A stretch of 64,000 nucleotides of DNA from Cryptomeria japonica (lineage: Eukaryota; Streptophyta; Pinopsida; Cupressales; Cupressaceae), in the NCBI RefSeq assembly GCF_030272615.1, contig NC_081407.1, forward strand, positions 98,749,897 through 98,813,896, read 5' to 3'. This document shows positions 1 through 10,771 of the stretch, one piece after another. The notes under the pieces are model-generated. The model searched no databases and was not told where the DNA came from. It saw only the letters and a list, made by a program, of their open reading frames with translations. Each line of letters begins with the position of its first letter. Positions within the stretch are counted from its first letter, which is position 1. The position numbers were made by a program, and so were the translations under genes.

Positions 1-480
1 AATACACATTACACTTAACAATTATGAAACTATTACATGAAAAAAAACAAATTATTGCTTGAAATTGAAACTAAGATATAATTAAAAGGAACATTTGACA
101 AGAACAAATAAAATAAACAAATCAACTAATTTGGGGTAACATTCTCGTGAAAGAAACTATGATAAAAAAAAATATAATCTTGAACTAAATACACGAAAGT
201 TCCAATTTCTTGAAAGCTAGGATTCTCATAGGAAATGACTTACAAAATGATTTGAATTACTAACTATTACACTTTAAATAAGAACTTAATACATGAAAGA
301 TACTGAATTGCTTACAAGAAGGCTAACAATCAACTTAGTGCTTACTTGCTTGAAGGGGGAATGATCTTGATAACCACATTACTCATGTTTGAAAAAAAAA
401 AAGGTTAGGAGAGAGACGGATTTCATGCTAATTAACCAATATGAATATGACTCTCAAATAATCCCAATCAATCCACTTTT
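1..480. other. AT-rich stretch, no gene seen
   Basis: Low-complexity AT-rich sequence with many A runs. I see no coding frame, RNA gene or element boundary. The last ~50 bases already carry weak matches to the 36-bp unit that follows. Confidence 0.6.
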
Positions 481-729
481 AATTAACCAATATGCATATG
501 GTTCCTAAATAATTCCAACTAACCAATATACAAAAATTTCCAAAATAATTCCAATTAACCAATATACCAAAAGTTTCTAAATAATTCCAACTAATCAATA
601 TACAAAAAAGTTCCTAAATCTTCCAATTAACCAATATACAAAAAGTTCCTAAATAATTCCATTTAACCAATATACAAAATTTTCTTAAATAATTCCAATT
701 AACCAATATACAAAAGTTCCTAAATAATT
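481..729. repeat. 36-bp tandem array, about 7 copies
   Basis: About seven imperfect copies of a unit reading AATTAACCAATATACAAAAA followed by GTTCCTAAATAATTCC. Units are 35-38 bp, differing by substitutions and 1-2 base indels. The short minus-strand reading frame across it, with a repeated CILVNWNYL motif, is a by-product of the array and not a gene. Confidence 0.85.
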
Positions 730-1299
730 GTAATCTTTTTTTTTTTCTAGTTGTTCTTGAACCAATGCCAAATCTTTCACAGATTATAAGGAGATAACTA
801 ACCAACCCTTCCACTTGAAGCAATTTAACCCTTGCAATTTTTTACAAATAATAACTTTATCAATCTCAAATTCTTAGATGGGGGCTAAGGTTTGCTCCTA
901 GATGTTGCTTAATCTTCTAAGTGATCATGGAATAGGTTTCTCAAAACCCACATTAATAAAAGAATCCAACAATAACAATTTATAACTCATTCCATCTTCG
1001 AAGCTAAGTTTCATTAGACATTTACAACAAAAGATGAATACTTGATTTGAGGTTAACGAGATAAGTCAAGTCTCGTGGTAAAATGATTTTTAGATTTGAT
1101 AACTCTCTTTGGTTTCATATAAAGTTTTTTACACTTCCCAATTAATTTCAATGTTCTAGATTATACCATGTAGATTATATGAAGCTTTACTATGAGATCC
1201 ACCCCTACATTTAAATGTAACTTCTCCCTTTTACTATTCTTATGCTTCCTTAAAGTTAGAAGATAAATTTGACTATTATTGGGTTTGACTATACTAAAT
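730..1299. other. No gene seen
   Basis: AT-rich unique-looking sequence. No reading frame with recognisable protein similarity, and no clear match to the neighbouring LTR family could be made by eye. Confidence 0.5.
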
Positions 1300-1927
1300 G
1301 CCTTGCTTATTCTGCATCTTGGAATCCAATATCCAACATACTACTACTACTACTAAGAGATTTATATTCAAAATGAGAAGGACTATTATTTCTAACTTCT
1401 AGCAAATTGCATGATAACATCAATTGTGTAACTTGCATGATAATCATAAATATGGACCTAGTATGATGACAATAATGTCTAACTTGCATGGAAACAATAA
1501 TTAAGTAACTTACATGATGTAACTTGTATGATAACAATAATAATATAACTCATATGAAGATTAAAAATGTTCATTTTCTTAAATGAGGATTAGTTAAAAT
1601 AAATTTAAATCATTTGCTTGAAATAAACAATTGACTAAGGTGGCTATGATTTCTTAGAGAGGAGGTCCCTTTATACAATCTTAATCAATATAATTTAATA
1701 ATTTTTAAAAGGATAAAAATGCCAACCAAATAACCCGATTAAATCTAAAACTATTTAGATGAGTCTAAACTATACATATAGTTACAAGTCCACCTACGAA
1801 TTTAATTCCCTTGATTTAGCAAGATTGAAGAGCCCCAATCCTTCAACAAAAATAACTCTCCAAATTTATCCCCTTTAATGGTAAAAAAAATTACAAATTT
1901 TTATATTAATAAAATTTTATTCATGAA
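1300..1927 (-). mobile_element. Remnant of long L-family LTR, copy B, distal part
   Basis: Read on the minus strand, blocks of this stretch match the + strand of LTR copy A near 5.84-6.18 kb: the GGGT..TT.GTTGGCATTTT block (here near 1690-1740) and the repeated CATG.AAGTTA blocks (here 1400-1550). It is the continuation of the same inverted LTR seen at 7511-8263 and 16590-17463, separated from them by the LINE, solo LTR A and the copia element. Similarity is low, so the boundary near 1300 is approximate. Confidence 0.45.
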
Positions 1928-1977
1928 ATTAACCCATTAATGGGTCCTCGAGGGTTGATCCTTTTTCTGATATAGGG

Positions 1978-2400
1978 GATGTTAAATGGGAACCACCTAG
2001 TAAAGAGTGGAAAAAGGTCAATTTTGACGGTGCTTCAAGAGGAAATCCAGGAATCTCAGGTGTTGGGGTGGTGGCGAGGGATGATAATGGGTCTATCCTC
2101 TTCAAAGGAGCACAACGTTTGTAGGATGGTACGAATAATGAAGCCGAGGTCCAGGCGGCATTTCTAGCAACTGAGTTGTCTTTAAATATAAAAGTCCAAC
2201 GGCTGCATTTGGAAGGAGATTCTCAGGCAATTATTAACGCAATTGCTAAAGGCAACACTCCATGTTGGAAAATAAACCATTGGGTGTCTACGATCTGAGA
2301 GAAGCTCAAATCATTTGTGAATTTCGTGTCTCCCATGTCAGGCGAGGAGCAAATGCAATGGCGGATTTGCTATCTAATATTGATGTGATATGGACAATTA
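1978..2400 (+). pseudogene. LINE RNase H domain, broken
   Basis: Translation from 1978 gives a plant LINE-type RNase H (RVT_3-like). FDGASRGNPG carries the first catalytic Asp, NNEAE the Glu, LEGDSQ the second Asp, and ANAMAD the final Asp. In the living enzyme this domain degrades the RNA strand of the RNA:DNA hybrid during retrotransposition. Here it is interrupted by a stop codon TAG at 2122-2124 and a TGA at 2296-2298. A frame change between about 2300 and 2340 is needed to reach the last motif. The upstream reverse transcriptase is missing because the insertion is 5'-truncated. The domain call is secure; function is lost. Confidence 0.85.
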
Positions 2401-2719
2401 TACGACCAAGTGGTGGAAAGGAGATGGAAGAATGTAGAGATGGTCTTAAATGCAGTCTTTTAGGAATTTGTAGCCTGTAATACGTAAGCGAGGGAAGTTT
2501 TTTGGCAAGTACACCACGCAAGTTGGTGCTTGCTCCTTGCATGTGGTAGTTATCTTTGGCAGGTCGCACATTTTGGTGCGGGTGGAGGATGACAGCAAAT
2601 CTTCTGTGCAATCTCATGGCATTTATGCCATCTTTTATGTATTCATTACTCATCCTAAACGACGGATGAGGAATTTATTTCCCTTTGGTTTGTGAGCTAG
2701 TGTTTGTGTTTTTTTTTTA

Positions 2720-3496
2720 TTGTCATTCGGAAGCTGGTGCAATTTCAATTTGCAGGTGACTATGGAAGCAAATTTCACCCTGCGCACAGATAAGAAGTTG
2801 GTGCCATTCCTAGGCAAGGTGATGAAGAAGAGGATGCAGGGACTTTTCCGTTACAAGGTGGAGAAGTTGTGGAGTACGACTCGCCTCATGCTTGCAAAAG
2901 AGGTGGTGTATGTCCATCATCGATACCGGATGAATATGGAGGTGTACTCCTTGATTCTGGCATGGGCATGTGAGTTTGAGCCGGAGGTGGAGAAGATTAG
3001 ACTCACATTGACCAAACTGATTGATGGGGAGTACTTGCTCAATCTCGACTCACTTCTGGAGTGGGTTGTGCCTCGAGTAGGCATTTGTATCAAGGAGGGA
3101 GATGACCAAGAGGAGTTGTTTCCTTTTGTCTGTTGGTCAGAGGATAATATAAAAGAACAATACCGTGAACGTGCTCGTATTAGATGGGAAGCTATGAAGC
3201 TATGTGTGAAACTAATTAGGGCGGATGAAGTCCTGAAGGCTTTACAGGTGGTAGCATGGATGGAAGTCGGTAGAGACCTGAGAGACAGGTTTGAGGAAGG
3301 ACAGGTTGTTCAGTTCCTGGCGAGCTTGGAAGGTGACCCCGATTTCGGATGTTTGGATTGCATCCCAAAGATGAAATGTGAAGCGGCAAGAGGTAAGCTC
3401 CGACCAACAAGGAGGGAGGGGAGAAGGAGAGCCAGGGCGACAACGAGTAAGTGGCCATTTGGCCATTGTTTTTATATGCTTTTACAAATTTTTTGA
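2720..3496 (+). CDS. Uninterrupted ORF downstream of RNase H inside the LINE, unknown product
   Basis: A 258-codon open frame; an internal ATG at 2762 (MEANFTLRTDKKL) gives 244 residues and may be the better start. I do not recognise the family. The product is charged and has no signal peptide or clear membrane segment. A middle helical part contains EVEKIRLTLTKL and DEVLKALQVVAWMEVGRDL. A basic tail, GKLRPTRREGRRRARATTSK, sits near residues 226-245. Base composition is more GC-rich and gene-like than its surroundings. It lies between the broken RNase H domain and the LINE poly(A) tail, so it was copied with the LINE RNA. It may be a LINE 3' ORF or a captured host sequence. Expression is unlikely but untested. 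Confidence 0.45.
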   Translation: MSFGSWCNFNLQVTMEANFTLRTDKKLVPFLGKVMKKRMQGLFRYKVEKLWSTTRLMLAKEVVYVHHRYRMNMEVYSLILAWACEFEPEVEKIRLTLTKLIDGEYLLNLDSLLEWVVPRVGICIKEGDDQEELFPFVCWSEDNIKEQYRERARIRWEAMKLCVKLIRADEVLKALQVVAWMEVGRDLRDRFEEGQVVQFLASLEGDPDFGCLDCIPKMKCEAARGKLRPTRREGRRRARATTSKWPFGHCFYMLLQIF

Positions 3497-3749
3497 AAAT
3501 AGTTAATTGTTAAAACTAAACTATTTCTGTAATATTTGGGTTTGGCATAAGCAACTTTGAACTGGTATTTTTTGGACTTGCATAGGTTGTACAATTTTTT
3601 AGAACATAATGTATGGTTGTGGGTAGTATGGGGGTTTGCTGCCTACCGTATGTAAATGGACTATGGGAGATTGCATTTTTTTATGCTTAAAATTTTGCAT
3701 TAATATAATACAAAAACTATTACCGATCAAAAAAAAAATTATTCATGAA

Positions 3750-4013
3750 CTAGCCAACTCAATGTGCAATCAGATTTTATTTATAAATCACCCCATACAA
3801 ATCAAGTTTTTGTATTACAAAACAAAATTTAATATTAATAATTATTATTTTCACTCTCTTTGAACCAAGATTGTATAAATTTATAATTAATAAAATTAGT
3901 GGTTCTCCACTTTTATTGAAAATAAATAAATAAATAAATATGAAGTAGGATTAATGCATTTTTATTTTTTAAAATAATAATAAATAAATAAATAAAATAA
4001 AATTTATATATAC
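3750..4013. other. AT-rich segment between LINE and solo LTR
   Basis: AT-rich sequence with AAAT/AATA short repeats. By position it should belong to inverted LTR copy B, between two later insertions, but it is too degenerate to align by eye. It ends with TATAC, the target duplication of solo LTR A. Confidence 0.4.
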
Positions 4014-5396
4014 TGTCACAACCCTCCTTTATCACTTTTGATTTGATACAATTTCTATTATATCTTTTTTGGTTGAGCTATTGAAAATGGTTGAATAAAT
4101 ATTATAAAAGGATAAATAATGGACCCACATACACACTTGGAGAATATAATTCAAAAGGCATCATTTTTTTTTTTTCCCCAATTATGACACATGTTGTAGG
4201 AGGAATTAGAAGCTTCTAGAGGAATCTTCATTCTTTAATCCTCTTGCATGTAACCCCCCACTAGGATAGTAATCAATTTTGCATGGATCCAATATTGGAA
4301 AAAGAATCTCATTTTCAATTAATTCATCTAGATAGTGGAGTTAAGGGTTTTTCCTATATATTGTATACAAGTTTTCAAAAGAGGGAGTTGGTTATTCTTT
4401 GAAGAAATTTTTCTCAAATAGTTTTTTTTTTTTTTAGTAGTCATATTTTTCATTTGAAGTATAGTTAAGTTTGTTTTGAAGAAATTTTTCCAAGCTTGCA
4501 AGGAAGGATCAAGGAAGGCTAGGCTTGAAGATTTGGAGAGGATTCAACATCAAAGGCTTCTTCAGGTTCCCTCCCTTTTTGCATTTGCTAATCCCTTATG
4601 TAAATTTTTATATTTTCAAAAGAAATATCTCCTCTTAGATTCTTTTAGTTGAATATAACATTCTGAAGGAAATCATTTCTTAGTTGTTAAATAGATTAAT
4701 TTGAAAGGAAAATCTATTTCTCATTAAAGAAATGCATTGATAAAAGTTTCTTTTCTTTTTAAAATGCAAATGCAGATTTCTTTTTTTATTTGTTAATCTA
4801 TTTAAAAGAAAGAACAAAATCAGATTCTACTTTTTCTATTTTTTTTGAAATCTAGAGAAGATCTTGAATCAAAAAAAAAAAAAAATCATGCTTTTCAACA
4901 TCTCTATTTCTTTTTTTGAAAAACTCAAATTCTTTTATCTTTGTAAATAATTTCTTTCTCTATGCATATAATCATTTGTATTTAGGAATCTCACTATGTG
5001 AAATAGTATATCAAATATGATTTCTTCTCAATATTGTTGTATAAAATCCCTGTGGAAAATATTATCATGTTATTTATTTATTTTCAGAAATCTCTCTCTC
5101 TGAATATCAATTTCCTTGAAATCTCATCAAAAATTTTATTGTCTCAACATAAGGCAAATTTGTTGAATATGATCTCTGTGAAATCAAAATTTATACATCT
5201 ATCTATCTCAAAGGTAAATTAGCTCTCTGTTGTATTGCTGCCTCAAATTCAAGCACAGTGTATTTCCTTTGGGCTTCTGTGAGATCATCTGAAAAAATTT
5301 CCTCTATTATCTTCCATGCTTGTGAATAGATTCTTATTTTTTATATATAATAACATTGTTATTTATATATACCCCTCTTAGATTATTAAATAAACT

Positions 5397-5398
<2 letters not shown>

Positions 5399-5457
<59 letters not shown>
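5399..5457. repeat. (AT)n microsatellite
   Basis: About 29 uninterrupted AT dinucleotides inside LTR copy A. Copy C has a (CT)n run at 31668-31733 in a comparable part of the LTR, so this LTR region is prone to simple-repeat growth. Confidence 0.95.
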
Positions 5458-5458
<1 letters not shown>

Positions 5459-6359
5459 TTATGCAAAAAAATACACAGTGGTTTTTTTTCAAAAAATATA
5501 TTTTTGCGTAAAACACCGGTCAACGCAGGGGGGAGTTATTACACCGTCGGGGAGTGGAGGGGACCACAGTTGTCCCCTCATCACTGCGGACTTGTACCCG
5601 CAGGTTCGCAGTGGTGATGGGACCCATGGCCCCCACTCCCACTTGGTTTTAAAAAGCCACTACAAAAAATTTAAATTCATGGCAAATTTGGATTTTTGTT
5701 AATTTTTTAATCTAAATTTTAGTTTAATAAAAATTGAGCTTAGGTAAATTTATAATTAATTTACCTTTAGTAAAATTTTAATTGTAAATTAAATTATATC
5801 CAATTTTTTTTATTAGAATGTTTCAATCTATTTAAGATTTATTGGGTCACTTAGTTGGCATTTTAGATTCATTAAAAACAATTAAATTCATATCATTATG
5901 ATTAGTCCAAAATTTGTCTAATGTCTAAACTGATTGCTATTTTTGAACTAGTGACTCTATAAGTGATTATTCTCATGGTAGAATAAAACATTGCCTAACC
6001 TTGCATGTAACTTACACTATCCTTGCTTCATGCGAATTACTTATACATTAATTGCATTTATTGATGAGCGAGTTACATTTTCATCATCTTCATGCAAGTT
6101 ACACGTTTTAATTATCAATATGTGAGTTAATAATTGTCATTGTCATGCAAGTTATATTTCAATATTAAATAGTTTAGTTGTAGAAGGATGGTATTTTTAT
6201 CAAGTGGTACATGAATGCCATCAAAGTAGTTATTTCAATTAATTAAACTTTGCAATGTCTAATTATGTACATTCATTTCATAATTGTTTCAAGCATGATG
6301 TTTTTTCATAGCTTCTTAGTTAGAAAACTAAATAAAGGAAGTCAGAAAACCAAAACCTA

Positions 6360-7440
6360 GCAGTGTTCGGTATTTGCGGTGCCTCTGGGTCACGCTTATG
6401 GGTAATGCCATCGTGTTGAACTACTACACTTAACGCCTAATAAAGCTGCATCAACGACGTCTATGGCATCGTCCCTATAAATCGTCGAGGAGTAATAAGG
6501 GACACTTGGAAGTTAAAATCCAAGGGGCGGGTAATCCCCCTTGGATCGATAATCTAATAAGATAATCCTTAAATGATTTTACATCCGCTAAGTTAAACCA
6601 TAGTAAACTCCCTTTAAGGTTGATCGAGTGAAATGCTTTTATGGAATTGATTTAATCTTGAAGAGTTGTTGTCGATTAACAATTGAGTCAAGGGCGATGC
6701 TTATGATAGGTATTAGGATCTAGTTGTTTTAGGCCAAAAGGAATAGGCCACCTTGAGCCTTTGCTTAAGTGCTACCACCATGGGTAGCAACCGTAGAGAA
6801 ACTATTTGGGACATTGACCCTAGAAAGGGTTGCATACCCACCAAATAGTTTACATTAAACCATAGATTAGAAAATAGAACTACATATTCTACGCCTTGAT
6901 CCCGTGCTGAAACGGGTATGTAGGCAGTCTAGGGATGGAGTTGTCCCTAGTACTCAGGCGTTCATGGATGGGGTCTAGGTTTTGGTAAGAAGAAGGATTG
7001 AGATGAATCCTAACTTGAAAAATAAGCGAAATAAAAGAAAAAGTAATTCAATGCATACTCGGAAGGAATCCTGTATGGATTCGCTTGACTTCACGAGGCT
7101 TTAAGCCAAATCCCGAGGCGGAATTCAAGCTTGCACTATGTTATTTGATTTCTCCTAAGGACGACGACCTTGGTGCACTCCTATTAGGGGAGTGTAGTAT
7201 TTAGTGAGTGACTCAGGACCCAAATGGTCCCGATGAGTCTAAGTCTCTAGCCAGAGCACCTCCTATCCCAATTGGATAGATGCCTACTCCGTATGGGTAG
7301 ATGCCTATCCCACATTGGATAGATGAAACCTTTTGTTCCATATGGACAGATGCCTAACCTGTATGGTTAGATGCTCATCCCGGATGGATGAATGCCTAAT
7401 CCAAATGGATGGATGCCCAGAGTATGCGATTGAATCAAAC
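6360..7440 (+). other. Hairpin-rich domain of LTR copy A
   Basis: The best-conserved part of the L LTR, nearly colinear with 33015-34095. It holds many short inverted repeats. Examples: ATCCAAGGGG at 6518-6527 pairs with CCCCTTGGAT at 6537-6546; GCTACC pairs with GGTAGC near 6771-6788; CCCGT pairs with ACGGG near 6901-6916. The mini-hairpin array at 7262-7420 closes it. No long reading frame spans it, which fits a structured RNA or DNA role better than coding. The function is unknown. Confidence 0.6.
7262..7420 (+). repeat. Mini-hairpin array in LTR copy A
   Basis: Seven units of about 20-22 bp, each of the form xxxCC-loop-GGxxx followed by AGATGCC-like sequence. Stems differ between units but remain complementary: TATCC/GGATA, TAACC/GGTTA and CATCC/GGATG. 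The second unit, TACTC/GGGTA, would keep a G.U pair in RNA; the TGTTCC/GGACA unit has a bulge. The same array is better preserved in copy C. Confidence 0.75.
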
Positions 7441-7515
7441 ACAAATGATTAAATTAAACAAAAAAAAAAGTGGTCAAATTTTGTTGGGTTAAGTAAAGTG
7501 GGTTATTAAATATAC

Positions 7516-8258
7516 AATGCAATCTTTAATTCTTTCCTTTGAATAAAGGAAAAGTAGGGGAGTGGGGGTCCATGGGCCCCGCCACCCCTACAGCCTCAAA
7601 GCATTAAAAACGCTAACATAATTAAAACGCCTAACATAATAAAAATGCTCGAACAAAATTGATCTCAATTTCGATTTAAAACAAGGATTGAAGAGATGTT
7701 TATAAATTTATTATTATTATATAATTTTTTGTATATATGATTATTTATATATTTTTATCTGAGTTCTATTAAATTTCACAGAGCGGCTAAATAGACTTAG
7801 AAAGAAAATAAATAAATAACAAGAAAAATTAGCCTATATTTTCATGCATGTTTTGAGGAGAGAATAGTCTCAATGGAAATCAACCACAGAGAAAAGAAAG
7901 GGTTTAAGAGAGAGGTAATTTGGAATAAATAAATATTATGTGGTAGTGTTTTGAATTAAGTAAGAAAAATACATAAACAATTTCCCAGAGGTAGATTTTA
8001 AGAGAGATGAAAATGAACATTCACAAATTTCATAGAGAGATGAACTTGGATTTCCATAGATTTCAAAGAGAGATGAATGGGTCTACATCATATTGAAAAT
8101 AATAACAACCAGGTTTGAATTAACATAGAGAAGGGATTTCTCCACAACACAAAAAAAAAATGTTGTTCAATTTATATTTTTTTGTTCTATGCACATTTTG
8201 AGGAAAAGGAGAAGAAAACTAGTCACAAGAAAATCAAATACAGAGATTTCTCACAGAT
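7516..8258 (-). mobile_element. Long LTR copy B, middle part (inverted)
   Basis: On the minus strand this stretch matches the GC-rich block of the L LTR: the GGGACCCATGG..CCCCACTCCC block near 5615-5645 in copy A pairs with 7556-7592 here. The repeated TCTCTGTGA..TT motifs of copy C appear here as TCACAGAGA between 7770 and 8258. It is the same copy as 16595-17463, split by the copia insertion. Confidence 0.65.
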
Positions 8259-8263
8259 CTTTT

Positions 8264-9065
8264 TGTGAGAGTTGAGAAATACAACACCACATGAGCTTAA
8301 ATGATCTCTGCAAGTTGAATAACCTATTACAAGGAGATGTAAGGAAGTAATAACAGAAAAACAAATACACAGAAAATATGATCAAAGAGATGAGAGCTCA
8401 ATATTCACAAAATGTGTAATGTGATAATGATACAAAGAAAACAAAATTAACCTCTAATAGGTCAAGAAACCCTAAAAGGGAAAACCTAGGCTTGCACATA
8501 ATAATTAATAAAAGAATTAATTATTATACACCTAATGTTTTTGATATTAAAAGCAGCCAAAAAACAAGGGGGCTGACCCATAGGAACATTAAGGAGAACA
8601 ATGGCAGGATCATTGTCCGCATATAATCAGCAAAATTACAGCCTTTTACCTCTATCAAAAACAATTATCATTCTACGAGAGTTTATCAGAAATAAAGCAG
8701 TAATAAGCAGAGTTTTAGACATTTGCCATGCAGGGCAATAAACATAGAAATTCAAACAAAAGCATAGGCTAATGCTATCCGCCCATAGGCTACTAAACGT
8801 AGACAAAAAACCAGCTTTCCGCTGCATTCAGAGAATTACTTCTTTTTCCCATGGATCCTCTTGGGGAGGAGCTTTCTTGCCCATTCCTTGGTGAGGAATT
8901 TGAACAGGGCCTTGTAGTCCTTGTCATCCTTGCCTTTACCTTTGCATGCACTTTCCTACTTGAGGCACCTAATGTTAGCTTAAGTGTAAAAAGAGATAAC
9001 AAGGAACTTAGATAATTAAACAAATGTTGTTTAATTAATCAAGTAAAGACCTGATTACTCTAACA
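8264..9065 (-). repeat. Copia 3' LTR, with a 437-bp insertion
   Basis: 802 bp, against 365 bp for the partner LTR at 16225-16589. The excess is exactly the 437 bp of the insertion at 8540-8976. Outside it the two LTRs match at most positions. Confidence 0.92.
8540..8965 (-). pseudogene. Retroposed 3' end of an unidentified host mRNA inside the LTR
   Basis: The insert is flanked by the 11-bp duplication CACCTAATGTT at 8529-8539 and 8966-8976 and is absent from the other LTR. Read on the minus strand, it begins with ~36 codons ending at a TAA near 8840: a lysine-rich tail with KGKDDKDYKALFKF, LTKEWARKLLPKR and terminal GKKK. About 300 bases of 3'-UTR-like sequence and a short A run follow at the duplication. 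This is the structure of a 5'-truncated processed pseudogene moved by LINE machinery. I do not recognise the parent protein; the basic terminal tail would fit a small nucleic-acid-binding or ribosomal protein. The poly(A) is only ~5 bases, so a different insertion mechanism is possible. Confidence 0.6.
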
Positions 9066-9075
9066 CCCCCCTTAA
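9066..9075 (-). promoter_or_regulatory. Polypurine tract of the copia element
   Basis: On the minus strand, CTTAAGGGGGG lies immediately upstream of the 3' LTR. This is the expected primer for plus-strand DNA synthesis. Confidence 0.8.
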
Positions 9076-9301
9076 GCTAGACTTAGGGAGAAGCTAAAAC
9101 CTAGAACAAGTAATAAAAGTAGGAAAGATGGGTCCCAGCAACAAGGCTTGATGAGGCACCCAAATACAATGAAATCTCTATGAAACGGAGAAAAAGGAGA
9201 AAACCCAATGGAAAAAAACTCCTCTCCAAAAAGAGATAAAATAACATGCTGAAAGAAGAAGAAGAAGGAAGGAAGGCCTCATAAAGGCCCCCCAAGGACA
9301 A

Positions 9302-10771
9302 CTTCCTTCACCCCAAGCATAGAGCGCAACTGAAGATAGCGCGGAGATGCAAAAGGTTTCATGAAGATGTTGACAACCTGCTCGACAGTGGGAATGTACT
9401 CCAAAATGAGAGAACCATCCTAAATCAACTGGCGGATAAAATGCATGTGAAGCTCAATGTGCTTCGTCCGCTGATGCTCTATCAGGTTGCGAGAAATATG
9501 AATAGCACTCTGATTGTCACACCAAAGAACAGTGGGACTATTAGGAGGAAAACCAAACTCAGTCATCAACTATCGAAGCCATAAGATCTCCTGACTAGCG
9601 AGCACAACAACTCAGTACTCAACCTCTGTAGATGATAATGCATGAGTAGTCTTTTTCTTGCAAGACCATATGATAGGACCAGAGCCAAGACAGAAAACAA
9701 AGCCAGAAGTAGACTTTCGATCAGTGACATCAACAGCCCAATCTGAGTCAGTGTAGCCAACAATGTGAGGTTCCCCTGATGTGTAATGAATGTCATGAGA
9801 AATAGAGCCCTGAATGTATCGCAAAATACGTTTGGCAGCTTGCTAATGACTCTCATGAGGATCATGGGAGAATCGATAGACAAGGCCAACCGCAAAGGAA
9901 AGATCAGGATGAGTGTGTGTCAGGTACAACAAACTGCCAACCAACTGCCTATAAAGTGTAGAATCGACTGAAGGAGTGGGACAAGTAGTAATAAAAACAA
10001 CCCCTAACTAAAAAGGAGTGGGAACAAGCTTGCAATCAAGCATACCAAAGTGTCGAAGCATGTTAAGAGCATACTTCTACTGGTAAATGTAGATCCCATC
10101 ATAAGACTGAATCACCTGGAGACCAAGGAAATAGTGCAGAAGACAGAGATTTGTCATCTCAAACTGGTCCATCAAAGTTCGTTGAATATGTTGAATCATA
10201 GAGGATGAGCTACCTGTGATGAGGAGATCATCAACATATAGCACAAGAATCAGGATCTCACCCTCAAGAAGCTGAATGTACACTGTATGATCGGAATGAC
10301 TGTGGGTGAAACTAGTGGAGAGCAAGAAAGAATCCATCTTCTCATACCAAGCCCGAGGGGCCTGTTTGAGACCATACAATGAATGTCAAAGTCTGTGAAC
10401 CAAAGAACTATCTTGCACAAATCCGTGAGGCTGCTCCATATAGATTTCCTCCTGAAGGTCCCCATGCAAGAAAACACTCTTTACATCCATCTGAAACACG
10501 GGCCATCCCCGAGAAGCTGCAAGAGATAGTACAAAGTGAATAGAGTTCATCTTGGCGACAACGACAAATGTCTCGCAATAATCAATACCCTCAACTTGCG
10601 AGAAACCTTTCGCAACAAGACGTGCTTTGTACTTATCAATCAAATCATCAACAACATACTTAGTGTGATACAACCAGCGGCATCTAACCATCTTTCTGCC
10701 CTTAGGAAGAGGACAAAGATCCCAAGTATTATTCCTCACCAAAGAAGAATACTCCTCCTCCATAGAACAAT
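9302..10771 (-). pseudogene. Copia pol, reverse transcriptase and RNase H part
   Basis: Minus-strand translation shows the copia RT. EEEYSSLVRNNTWDLCPLPKGRK begins near 10763. CRWLYHTKY, YKARLVAKGFSQVEGIDYCETF and QMDVKSVFLHGDL follow, then MYGLKQAPRAWYEKMD near 10379, and the catalytic YVDDLLITG lies near 10240. RNase H follows: SGEPHIVGYTDSDWAVD, KSTSGFVFCLGSGPIIW and SSTEVEY near 9620-9800. Below SSTEVEY the frame carries stops and reaches the usual copia C-terminus near 9300. The catalytic motifs are readable, but several stops and frame changes are present and the upstream junction is broken by a solo LTR. FxxxVAKMNS replaces the usual VxKxxS motif. Confidence 0.9.

Larger units (their letters stand above)
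1928..3738 (+). mobile_element. 5'-truncated non-LTR retrotransposon (LINE) with poly(A) and target duplication
   Basis: The segment is bounded by an 11-bp direct repeat TTATTCATGAA at 1917-1927 and 3739-3749, and it ends in a poly(A) run at 3729-3738 preceded by TTACCGATC. That is the expected product of target-primed reverse transcription of a plant LINE. It contains a decayed C-terminal RNase H domain (1978-2400) and then an uninterrupted 258-codon frame (2720-3496). The endonuclease and reverse transcriptase regions are absent, so the copy is 5'-truncated and immobile. It landed inside the old inverted LTR copy B. Confidence 0.85.
4014..7510 (+). mobile_element. Solo long LTR, family L, copy A (3.5 kb)
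   Basis: Starts TGTCACAACCCTCC and ends GGTTATTAAA, the diverged counterpart of GGTTATTACA in copy C. It is flanked by the 5-bp direct repeat TATAC at 4009-4013 and 7511-7515. It aligns along its length to copy C (30417-34166). No internal region follows, so this is a solo LTR left by recombination between two LTRs, inserted into copy B. Copy C precedes a tRNA-Met primer site and a gypsy-type protease/RT, so the family is probably Ty3/gypsy. 3.5 kb is unusually long for a plant LTR. The terminal CA has decayed to AA. Confidence 0.8.

Noticed and set aside
2306-2653. 115-codon minus-strand frame
   Set aside because: Antisense to the LINE RNase H region and its downstream sequence, with no motif.
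5334-5516. Minus-strand frame rich in Ile-Tyr
   Set aside because: It is the translation of the (AT)n microsatellite.
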